A stretch of 32,130 bases of DNA from Calditrichaceae bacterium (GTDB lineage: Bacteria; Calditrichota; Calditrichia; RBG-13-44-9; J075), in contig JABWBP010000042.1 in the NCBI GenBank assembly GCA_013360445.1, forward strand, positions 1 through 32,130, written 5' to 3'. Under the pieces are notes generated by a model. It worked only from the letters and a program-made list of their open reading frames with translations, was not told the DNA's origin and did not search any database. Of this stretch, positions 7,195 through 14,150 are shown piece by piece; the stretch's first letter is position 1; each line of letters starts with the position of its first letter. A program made the position numbers and the translations under genes.

Positions 7195-8222
7195 GAGTGT
7201 TTGAGGTTGTTACCCGCTGGAATTTGGTACGGCCTGATGAGGAGATGAATGAGGCTGTTGAAGATATAAAACTTCGAGGTTATAATGAGGATACAATTAT
7301 AACCGGGCAATTTTTAACCTACCTTCGAGAAAAAACCATCAGACCTCTCTCAGTAAGTAATATTGCTGATGTTTACTGTCCTACCAGAAGGGATCTGTAT
7401 ATCGAAAAAGGAAAAAATAAACCCCAAAGAGTAAGAGGAAAAACCTTGTGGAGTAGAATTGCAGGCGGTTTGACTGATCAATATATTTCATCCATATTAA
7501 ATGACAATTTGCATAAAAAAAATCAAAAAAAGTACACAACTATAAGGAAAGAAGGATTAAAACTCTACAATGGAATTATGGCAGGGGAAGAAAATGCGCA
7601 AGCAGTATCCAATCTTAAAAGTAAAGAAACGATTTCTTATGGTATAAATGCAGGAGATACGGAATGGCTTTTGAAATTATTGTGTATGAATGGAATTGCT
7701 GATATTGCCAATAGAACTTTACACTCTGTTATAAAAGGCGATAAATCTTTAGCCCCCACTGACATAAAGCTCAATGAAGAAATTAATCCTGGCATTCTAA
7801 TAGGAATAAGTTCTCCCGCCACTCCTGATTTTATTCTCCCTGAACATGGTATCGTCGGCGACATTAAAACGGGCACAGAATTCGTGCCTCATTTCCAATT
7901 AACCTGTGCTGGCTATGCAATGGCTTATGAAAACGCTAACGGAGAACCACATGATATAAACTGGGGAATTATCTATCTGTTTCCCACGCGAAACAGGAGT
8001 TCTTATGTGCGTCCTATAACCTTTGCCCAAATCTATATCTTCCCTATAGATGATTATCTACGACAGTTGTTTTTGGATATCCGGGATGAAGCATATGCCT
8101 TGATCATAGAAGAGGATCAACCATCTTTCCCTAAGCCCGAAGATCGGGAAAGATGCTATGGATGTAAATATAAGGAGTATTGTATCGGACAAGGATTGGA
8201 GTTGAAATCTCATGAACAATAA
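7191..8222 (+). CDS. Cas4/Csa1-like Fe-S PD-(D/E)XK nuclease
   Basis: This 343-residue protein carries the complete signature of the Cas4/AddB-type nuclease fold. Cys63 in VYCPTRRDLY is the first Fe-S ligand. The metal-binding residues are Asp213 in TPDFIL and Asp224/Lys226 in GIVGDIKTG, followed by Gln236 and Tyr242 in QLTCAGYAMAY. Cys322, Cys325 and Cys331 in CYGCKYKEYC complete the 4Fe-4S site. The CPTRRDLY block resembles the Csa1 branch of Cas4. All catalytic and cluster residues are present, so it should be an active nuclease. It overlaps the methyltransferase by ATGA behind a strong AAGGAGGG site, so the two are probably translationally coupled. No CRISPR array, cas1 or cas2 occurs in the window, which argues for a non-adaptation role. 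Confidence 0.82.
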   Translation: MRVFEVVTRWNLVRPDEEMNEAVEDIKLRGYNEDTIITGQFLTYLREKTIRPLSVSNIADVYCPTRRDLYIEKGKNKPQRVRGKTLWSRIAGGLTDQYISSILNDNLHKKNQKKYTTIRKEGLKLYNGIMAGEENAQAVSNLKSKETISYGINAGDTEWLLKLLCMNGIADIANRTLHSVIKGDKSLAPTDIKLNEEINPGILIGISSPATPDFILPEHGIVGDIKTGTEFVPHFQLTCAGYAMAYENANGEPHDINWGIIYLFPTRNRSSYVRPITFAQIYIFPIDDYLRQLFLDIRDEAYALIIEEDQPSFPKPEDRERCYGCKYKEYCIGQGLELKSHEQ

Positions 8223-9129
8223 TGCGGAAATACCATTAATCAAAGAATACCACCTGGATCGCCTCAAAAAATGTATTGAGTGCATCGATCAAAATGCTTT
8301 TCGCAGGGAAAACCAAAAAGACTGTATATTAAAACTATATCCTGATGAAAGGGGTAAAAGCGTAGCACATCGCGAAAAGAGTATTTTCAGAGGAATGGTT
8401 ATCCCCTCGTTACGATATTTGGGGTTAATCATTGGGTATGGGGACTTCATCAGAGCAAGCGCCAATGGCAAACTACTCATTGAAAATCAGAACGTTGATG
8501 ATGAGTTGAACCGGCGAATTTCAAGAGCGGTTATTTATGAAACAGATCAGAGTATTTTTCATTTTATTGACCTGATCAAGAATCTTTTCCCAAAGGGAGG
8601 GATTCCCACATCGTTGTCGGTTGGAGAGGTTATTAGAAGGGTTAGTGAAAGTATCGAAGCTGCATCTAACTTACAAAAACGGGAGCGAATAAAAAAATGG
8701 CTTTCAATACTTAAACAAGTAGAGTTAGTCACTTCTTCGTCTTCAAGCATCCTGTTGAATGATCAAGAAACCATGTCATTGAATGAGCAAAAGCTTGTTC
8801 AAACTCTTAAGGATTCGGATATAACCCTCAAAGACCCGGAAGCATTTAAAGGGTATTTTTTAGACAGTTATTCTCAACTAGGTAGAGATTCCGCAGGAGT
8901 TGTGGCAATTGCAGATTTACGGGAAAAGGTTTCTTTAAAGATGTTAAGAGAACAAAGAGCAATCCTTACAGAGGGCCAGTTTGATAAAATGCTCCGACAA
9001 CTTCCTGTAGAAACGGAAAGCTATATGATCTCCTTTGGCAAACCTATGGGAGCAGGGGAAAAACTATTTAGATCGAATAAAGGTGAGTATTTTAAGACAA
9101 TTTTCATTAAATCTTACAAGCGAGGATAA
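8212..9129 (+). CDS. Unrecognised protein with possible winged-helix domains
   Basis: I do not recognise this 305-residue family. Residues 55-92 (ending GDFIRASANGKLLI) look like a winged helix with its wing. Residues 157-183 could be a second. The C-terminal part from about 215 (YFLDSYSQLGRDSAGVVAI, then a helix pair near 235-265) could be a third wHTH-like module. There is no transmembrane segment, no signal peptide and no obvious nuclease motif. It overlaps the nuclease gene by 11 bases and is followed by the ATPase gene 3 bases after its stop. This position suggests a DNA-binding specificity or adaptor subunit for the nuclease and ATPase; that role is inference only. Confidence 0.6.
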   Translation: MNNNAEIPLIKEYHLDRLKKCIECIDQNAFRRENQKDCILKLYPDERGKSVAHREKSIFRGMVIPSLRYLGLIIGYGDFIRASANGKLLIENQNVDDELNRRISRAVIYETDQSIFHFIDLIKNLFPKGGIPTSLSVGEVIRRVSESIEAASNLQKRERIKKWLSILKQVELVTSSSSSILLNDQETMSLNEQKLVQTLKDSDITLKDPEAFKGYFLDSYSQLGRDSAGVVAIADLREKVSLKMLREQRAILTEGQFDKMLRQLPVETESYMISFGKPMGAGEKLFRSNKGEYFKTIFIKSYKRG

Positions 9130-9132
9130 CCT

Positions 9133-10338
9133 GTGAACACTGATGATAAGTTCTTAAGAGAGACATACAAATTAGAACAAACTGTTATCAAGGCCTTCTC
9201 AGATAAGGTCGCCAGGCAAAAGCAATTAGAGTGGTGGATTAATAGAGAGGATGAACTCAAAGCATGGGTAGATATAATAGAGAAAGCCGCTTCAGGCTAT
9301 ACAAACCATATTGCTTTGATCATTGGTAGCTACGGGCGTGGCAAAACACTTTCCCTCTTCAAAATAGTTGACGAGGCGGAAAAGCATGACAAAATATATC
9401 CCATTTTTTTAACCTTTAAAGGAGAAGAAAAATCAAAGCCTGGCATTGATTTCATTCTCAGAGTCTTTAAGAATATTAATTTTGATAAGCTTGGCGAGAG
9501 TAAAACAAATGAAGAACTAAAAACTGCCATCGAGCGGATTCCAAATTCTTTAGAAGAAGCTAAGAATATCTTGTACAGAATATATTTTGGGAAAACTTCG
9601 CCTAATCATACTTTATTGTTCTCTGATAGGGTACAAGCAAAATCCGAAATAAGTAAATTGGCTTTATACTACTTAAGAGGAGAGATTAAGCCTAACGCCT
9701 CACAAATGAAAAACCTGGGAATTATTAGAAAGTTAGACAGTATTGATATTGTAAAAGAATACCTGGCCGCAATCTTGTGTTTTCTCAAAAATCTGGGGTA
9801 TAACTCTCTACTTCTGGCCATCGATGAATTCGAACATCTTTTCAGTCTGGTTACCAAAAGCCAACAAAGTATTTACATCGCTCTACTGAGAAGCTTGTAC
9901 GATTTACCGGTCGGCATAGAAATCGAACAGGAAAATATTGCAAAGATGTTTTTTTTTATCGCTATGTCCGAAGAGGGTTGGGCAGGTATGCAAGAAATGG
10001 AGAAACGGGAATCAAAAATTGGCGGACCAACCGTACCCCTTCGCGAACGAATTGACTCAAAAATAATCTTAGGAACGTTCAATAAAGATCAAACTCGTGA
10101 ACTTATCGAAAAAAGATTAAGATACAATAGAACTAAAGAAGTATTTGAAGACGATCTTTTAATTCCATTTACTGAAGATTTTGTGGACTTTATTTATGAA
10201 GAAACAAGTGGTGTGCCGAGATATATTACGGTTCGATGTGGGAAAGTCTTAGATGCTGGCCGTGCCGAAAGAGTACCTAAATTAGATAGCAAATTCGCCA
10301 AACGCGTTTTAGAAGAAAGCGGTTTTTTTCAAAAATAG
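9133..10338 (+). CDS. ORC/Cdc6-like AAA+ ATPase
   Basis: This 401-residue ATPase has Walker A GSYGRGKT at 65-72 and Walker B LLLAIDEFEH at 226-235 (Asp231, Glu232). A sensor-1-like strand FFFIAMSEEGW lies at 273-283, an arginine-rich RERID near 304-308, and a sensor-2-like SGVPRYI around 359-365. The pattern resembles ORC/Cdc6-like and BrxD-type ATPases found in defence islands. The start is GTG at 9133, behind GCGAGGA, 3 bases after the previous stop. Its stop lies only 8 bases before paaZ, and the paaZ ribosome-binding site overlaps it. Codon use is AT-rich, like the other three island genes. It probably powers loading or movement of the complex on DNA; no separate helicase is encoded. Confidence 0.78.
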   Translation: MNTDDKFLRETYKLEQTVIKAFSDKVARQKQLEWWINREDELKAWVDIIEKAASGYTNHIALIIGSYGRGKTLSLFKIVDEAEKHDKIYPIFLTFKGEEKSKPGIDFILRVFKNINFDKLGESKTNEELKTAIERIPNSLEEAKNILYRIYFGKTSPNHTLLFSDRVQAKSEISKLALYYLRGEIKPNASQMKNLGIIRKLDSIDIVKEYLAAILCFLKNLGYNSLLLAIDEFEHLFSLVTKSQQSIYIALLRSLYDLPVGIEIEQENIAKMFFFIAMSEEGWAGMQEMEKRESKIGGPTVPLRERIDSKIILGTFNKDQTRELIEKRLRYNRTKEVFEDDLLIPFTEDFVDFIYEETSGVPRYITVRCGKVLDAGRAERVPKLDSKFAKRVLEESGFFQK

Positions 10339-10346
10339 GAGACCCC

Positions 10347-12395
10347 ATGAAAATAAAAAGCTACGCCCGCGGCCAGTGGATCGAGGGCAGCGGTAAAGGG
10401 ATGGAAATCTTCAACGCCGTCAACGGGGAGAAAATCGGCGAGGTGAGCAGCGCGGGGCTGGATTTCAAGGGCATGTTGGAATACGCCCGCAGCGTCGGGG
10501 GGCCGAAACTGCGCAAGATGACCTTCCACGAGCGCGGGCGCATGTTGAAAGCCCTGGCCATGTATCTCACCGCCCGGAAGGATGAATTCTACCCTATCTC
10601 CGCCTGGACCGGCGCTACCAAAGGGGATAGCTGGATCGACATCGACGGCGGCTTCGGAACCCTGTTCGTGTACGCCAGCAAGGCCCGCCGGGAGCTGCCC
10701 GATGAGCCGTTCTACGTGGACGGCGACCCGGAAATGCTCTCTAAGAGCGGCACTTTCGTGGGGCGGCACGTCTGCGTGCCCTTAGAAGGCGCAGCGGTGC
10801 ACATCAACGCCTTCAACTTTCCCTGCTGGGGAATGTTGGAAAAGCTCTCCCCTACCCTGTTGGCCGGGGTTCCGGCGATCATCAAACCGGCCAGCCAGAC
10901 CTGCTACCTCACCGAGGCGGTGGTGAAAGCCATCATCGAGTCGGGCATCCTGCCCGAGGGCGCTTTGCAGCTAATTTGCGGCAGCGCGGGGGATTTGCTG
11001 GATCACCTCACCGGGCAGGACGTGGTCACCCTCACCGGCTCCGCCTCCACCGGGCTGAAACTGCGCCAGCTTCCCGCGATTGTGAATAACTCGGTGCGCT
11101 TCAACATGGAAGCGGATTCGCTGAACTTCTCCATGCTCGGCCCCGACGCCCATCCCCAAACCGCGGAGTTCGGTCTGTTCATCAAAGAGGTCGCCAAAGA
11201 GATGACCGTGAAAGCGGGGCAGAAGTGTACCGCCATCCGCCGCACCATCGTGCCGCGCCAATACATTGCGGAAGTGCTGGAGGCGCTGAAAAAACGCCTC
11301 GACGGCGTCAAATTGGGCGACCCGGCGCGGGAGGGCGTGCGCATGGGCCCGCTGGTCAGCCGCGCCCAGGTGCAGGAAGTGGCCGGCGTCGTGGAGAAGC
11401 TGCGCCGCGAAGCCGAGGTGGTCTATGGCGGCGGGGAGGATTTCGAGATCCTCGGCGGCGACCGGGAGAAGGGGGCGTTTTTCCCCTCCACCCTGCTCTA
11501 TTGCGAAGACCCCTTCAACAATACCGCCCCGCACAACTTAGAGCCGTTCGGCCCGGTGAGCACGATCATGCCCTACAACACCGTGGAAGAAGCCGTCGAA
11601 TTGGCGAAGTTAGGCAAGGGCAGCTTAGTCGGCTCCCTGTTCACCGCCGACGATGCGGCGGCCCGCGAGATCGTTTTGGGCGCGGCGGCGTATCACGGGC
11701 GGATCATGATCGTCAATGAGTATTGCGCTAAAGAGTCCACCGGGCACGGCTCCCCGCTGCCGCACCTGGTGCACGGCGGCCCGGGGCGCGCCGGGGGCGG
11801 GGAGGAGCTGGGCGGCATCCGCGGCGTGCTGCACTACATGCAGCGCACCGCTTTGCAGGGATCGCCCACCACCCTTACCCGCATCACCAACGAGTGGATG
11901 AAGGGCGCGGCGCAGCCGGAAAGCCAGATTCATCCCTTCAAAAAATATTTCGAGGAAATTCAAATCGGCGATACCCTGACCACCCACCGGCGCACCATCA
12001 CCGAGGCGGACATCGTCAATTTTGCGGGTATCAGCGGGGATTATTTTTACGCCCACACCGACGAGATTGCCGCGGCCAAACACCACATCTTCAAAAAGCG
12101 GGTGGCGCACGGGTATTTCATCATCGCCGCGGCGGCGGGGTTGTTCGTCTGGCCGGGGGAGGGGCCGGTGCTGGCCAATTACGGGCTGGATAATTTGCGC
12201 TTCCTCCAGCCGGTCTATATCGGCGACACCATTCACCTGAAGCTCACCTGCAAGCGCAAAACCGCCAAAGAGCCGCGCGAAGGCGAGCCGCCCAACGGGG
12301 TGGTGGAGTGGGCGGTGGAAGTATTCAACCAGAACAATGAAGCGGCAGCGAGCTATACGGTGTTGACGCTGGTGGCGCGGAAGAAAGCGGATTAA
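10347..12395 (+). CDS. paaZ: PaaZ, oxepin-CoA hydrolase / 3-oxo-5,6-dehydrosuberyl-CoA semialdehyde dehydrogenase
   Basis: This 682-residue fusion has the length and layout of PaaZ (E. coli, 681). The N-terminal aldehyde dehydrogenase domain (about 1-530) has Glu255 in NMEADS and the nucleophile Cys294 in GQKCTAIRR. The C-terminal MaoC-type hotdog hydratase domain (about 545-682) has Asp565 and His570 in GDYFYAHTD. The hydratase domain opens the oxepin ring and the dehydrogenase oxidises the resulting aldehyde, so both activities look intact. The ATG sits behind AGGAGA, which overlaps the stop of the ATPase gene. GC content and codon use return abruptly to those of paaDGHJY, which marks the right edge of the AT-rich island. 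Confidence 0.93.
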   Translation: MKIKSYARGQWIEGSGKGMEIFNAVNGEKIGEVSSAGLDFKGMLEYARSVGGPKLRKMTFHERGRMLKALAMYLTARKDEFYPISAWTGATKGDSWIDIDGGFGTLFVYASKARRELPDEPFYVDGDPEMLSKSGTFVGRHVCVPLEGAAVHINAFNFPCWGMLEKLSPTLLAGVPAIIKPASQTCYLTEAVVKAIIESGILPEGALQLICGSAGDLLDHLTGQDVVTLTGSASTGLKLRQLPAIVNNSVRFNMEADSLNFSMLGPDAHPQTAEFGLFIKEVAKEMTVKAGQKCTAIRRTIVPRQYIAEVLEALKKRLDGVKLGDPAREGVRMGPLVSRAQVQEVAGVVEKLRREAEVVYGGGEDFEILGGDREKGAFFPSTLLYCEDPFNNTAPHNLEPFGPVSTIMPYNTVEEAVELAKLGKGSLVGSLFTADDAAAREIVLGAAAYHGRIMIVNEYCAKESTGHGSPLPHLVHGGPGRAGGGEELGGIRGVLHYMQRTALQGSPTTLTRITNEWMKGAAQPESQIHPFKKYFEEIQIGDTLTTHRRTITEADIVNFAGISGDYFYAHTDEIAAAKHHIFKKRVAHGYFIIAAAAGLFVWPGEGPVLANYGLDNLRFLQPVYIGDTIHLKLTCKRKTAKEPREGEPPNGVVEWAVEVFNQNNEAAASYTVLTLVARKKAD

Positions 12396-12405
12396 ACGGG
12401 TAATT

Positions 12406-12456
12406 ATGCATTTTGAAATCATTGGCAAGGTTACTAATATTGAAACGATATTTGGA
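12406..12456 (+). pseudogene. Possible N-terminal fragment of a conserved small hypothetical gene
   Basis: The reading MHFEIIGKVTNIETI resembles, from memory, the first residues of a small conserved family (beginning M-x-[FY]-E-[IV]-IG-x-I-x-x-IETIA) common beside toxin-antitoxin loci. The frame then loses likeness and runs out of phase through the next gene. This looks like a decayed 5' end, but 17 residues are too few for confidence. Confidence 0.25.
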
Positions 12457-12464
12457 TTAGCGCC

Positions 12465-12725
12465 ATGGGAAAAAACAAAAAAAACATTACACAATTCGCC
12501 ATCTGCATCGAAAACTCCGGTTACCCGGCATCGTTGGAGTTATTCAAAGTTTACCGGGTTCTGCCTGATGAAGAAGCCGCCGCTGACGGCGATTTGCGAG
12601 TCATTGACGAAAGCGGCGAGGATTATTTGTATCCTGCGCAGTGGTTTGTATTCATCGAGCCGCCAAAGGCGGTTCGGGAACGAATGAAGACTGCGGCCAG
12701 ACCAATGGCCTCTCAGGAAAAATAG
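12465..12725 (+). CDS. Conserved small hypothetical protein
   Basis: The 86-residue product contains the blocks YPASLELFKVYRVLPDEEAA and IDESGEDYLYPAQWFV. I recognise these as a widespread short family of unknown function, seen in cyanobacteria and other bacteria, often near mobile or toxin-antitoxin genes. It is soluble, acidic in the middle, and has no signal or membrane segment. The ATG at 12465 gives the family-like N-terminus (MGKNKKNITQFAICIENSGY). It lies between paaZ and a terminator-like hairpin, so it may be read with paaZ. No function can be assigned. Confidence 0.7.
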   Translation: MGKNKKNITQFAICIENSGYPASLELFKVYRVLPDEEAAADGDLRVIDESGEDYLYPAQWFVFIEPPKAVRERMKTAARPMASQEK

Positions 12726-12759
12726 AATAAGGAGAAAAAAAGGTTGTAAATCAAAACCT

Positions 12760-12793
12760 CCCGGAGGTTCCCAACCTCCGGGCTGTGTTTTTT
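12760..12793 (+). terminator. Candidate intrinsic terminator after the small gene
   Basis: A perfect 10-bp stem (CCCGGAGGTT at 12760-12769 with 12773-12782) around a CCC loop is followed by a six-T run at 12788-12793. This would end transcription from paaZ and the 86-residue gene. Confidence 0.55.
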
Positions 12794-12810
12794 GATGAGG
12801 AGTTAATTAC

Positions 12811-13116
12811 ATGATGAATATCGAAAATTTAATCAAAGCATACGAAACCGATGCGGCAGACCCGAAAGGATTAGGACGCTTTGAAGTGCTCAATATGCTG
12901 ACCAATCGTGACGTCCTCGAAGAGCGCCGCAAGGAGATGACCACGTTACAGGCTGCCCGCCTGCTTTTTGACGATGAAAACCTTATGGCCAATAGCGAAC
13001 AGGTTATGGCAGAGTGCGGCGGTAAAAGCGAGTTTATGAAACTCCGCCAACACAACCCGGCGCCCTCTGCCTGGTGGTGGTTTCTCGAACAGATTCCGGT
13101 TGAGCAATTCTCATAA
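12811..13116 (+). CDS. Hypothetical protein, 101 residues
   Basis: I do not recognise this protein. The 101 residues are soluble and mostly helical, with two adjacent ATG starts (12811 and 12814) behind GAGGAGTTAATTAC. The middle reads EERRKEMTTLQAARLLF, a likely amphipathic helix. The C-terminal part has an unusual tryptophan cluster (SAWWWF) before the terminal VEQFS. It is flanked by two strong hairpins (12760-12782 and 13126-13159) and could form its own transcript. Composition is intermediate between the paa genes and the AT-rich island. A role in phenylacetate metabolism is not indicated. Confidence 0.6.
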   Translation: MMNIENLIKAYETDAADPKGLGRFEVLNMLTNRDVLEERRKEMTTLQAARLLFDDENLMANSEQVMAECGGKSEFMKLRQHNPAPSAWWWFLEQIPVEQFS

Positions 13117-13125
13117 CAGATTGAT

Positions 13126-13159
13126 CCGGCAGGGGCGATTCGCAAATCGCCCCTGCCGG
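13126..13159. repeat. Perfect 15-bp stem hairpin (AGGGGCGATT palindrome)
   Basis: The arms 13126-13140 and 13145-13159 are perfect reverse complements around a CGCA loop. The core AGGGGCGATT/AATCGCCCCT is of a kind often seen as dispersed palindromes in other bacterial genomes. No T-run follows, so it may be a mobile palindrome or an mRNA stabiliser before the paaF-like gene. Confidence 0.65.
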
Positions 13160-13186
13160 GGCCACGACCAGACCAGGAGAATCTCC

Positions 13187-13942
13187 ATGCCTGACAACGG
13201 CTACGCAAAAATTGACATTCGAGACGGCGTTGGAACGCTGGCCTTTTTTCACCCGAAAAAAAATTCCCTGCCCGGAACCCTGTTAAAAGAAATAGCGGAA
13301 GGCATCCGGAGTTTAGGGGAGGCCGGTAACGCCCGGGTGGTGGTGCTGCGCAGCGACGGCGAGGGACCCTTCTGCGCCGGGGCCTCTTTCGACGAATTGT
13401 TAGCGATCCGCAATTTCGAGCAGGGAAAAGAGTTCTTCATGGGCTTCGCCCGGCTGATATTAGCGATGAAAAAATGCCCCAAACCGATCATCGCCCGGGT
13501 GCAGGGCAAAGCCGTGGGCGGCGGGGTGGGAGTGGTCGCTGCGGCGGATTACGCCCTGGCAGCCGCCAGCGCCGCCCTCAAGCTGAGCGAGTTAGCCATC
13601 GGCATCGGCCCCTTCGTGATCGGCCCCGCGGTGGAGCGCAAGATCGGGCGGGGAAATTTCAGCGCCCTGGCCCTGGATACGGAGTGGCGCGACGCAAACT
13701 GGGCCAAAACCCACGGCCTCTACAGCGAAGTTTTCGGCGGCGCGGCGGAGCTGGACGCCGCCGTGGCCGCCCTGGCGGAAAAACTGGCCAAATTCAACCC
13801 CGAAGCCCTGGCAAAGCTGAAAACGGTGTTCTGGGAAGGAACCGAGCATTGGGATGAACTGTTAGAAGCGCGAGCCGAGATGAGCGGGCGGCTGGTATTG
13901 TCGGATTTTACCCGCAGCGCGATTGCGGCGTTTAAACAGTGA
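13187..13942 (+). CDS. Enoyl-CoA hydratase/isomerase family protein, likely PaaF role
   Basis: This 251-residue crotonase-fold protein closes the paa block, where the 2,3-dehydroadipyl-CoA hydratase (PaaF) is otherwise missing, so that role is likely. The CoA/oxyanion segment CAGASFDEL lies at 63-71. The usual GxGxE glutamate block reads GGGVGVV (111-117), so one of the two classical crotonase glutamates is absent. The second is kept as Glu135 in SELAIGIGP. It is much more like the crotonases of Bacteroidetes-type paa clusters than E. coli PaaF. The ATG at 13187 follows CCAGGAGAA; an open frame from 13100 would read through the hairpin. Single-Glu crotonases can be isomerases or hydratases, so the exact reaction is uncertain. 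Confidence 0.75.
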   Translation: MPDNGYAKIDIRDGVGTLAFFHPKKNSLPGTLLKEIAEGIRSLGEAGNARVVVLRSDGEGPFCAGASFDELLAIRNFEQGKEFFMGFARLILAMKKCPKPIIARVQGKAVGGGVGVVAAADYALAAASAALKLSELAIGIGPFVIGPAVERKIGRGNFSALALDTEWRDANWAKTHGLYSEVFGGAAELDAAVAALAEKLAKFNPEALAKLKTVFWEGTEHWDELLEARAEMSGRLVLSDFTRSAIAAFKQ

Positions 13943-13956
13943 GCTCAACCACTAAT

Positions 13957-14142
13957 TACACGAATTTCACGAATTTCACGAATTTCACGAATTTCACGAA
14001 TTTGACGAATTTTTACGTGAACACCCGCGGCGAAGCCATTCCTTTGGCAAGGCCACGGCTTCGCTGCAGGAAACACATGAACACAAAAAAGTAGGTTTTA
14101 AGTCTTGCTGAGTATATTCGTGTAATGGGTGAAATTCGTGGT
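13957..14142. repeat. TCACGAATT tandem words with a distant inverted arm
   Basis: Five to six near-perfect copies of the 9-base word CACGAATTT lie at 13957-14012. The reverse-complement arm is at 14116-14142 and matches 3184-3210 with one mismatch. Between them is GC-rich sequence without a gene. This fills the 208 bases between the paaF-like gene and the S9 peptidase. Confidence 0.8.
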
Positions 14143-14150
14143 AAAAAATC

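Noticed and set aside
5779-10338. BREX, DISARM or type I restriction system
   Set aside because: No PglZ, BrxC, DrmA/B, HsdR or HsdS equivalents are present, and no helicase is encoded.
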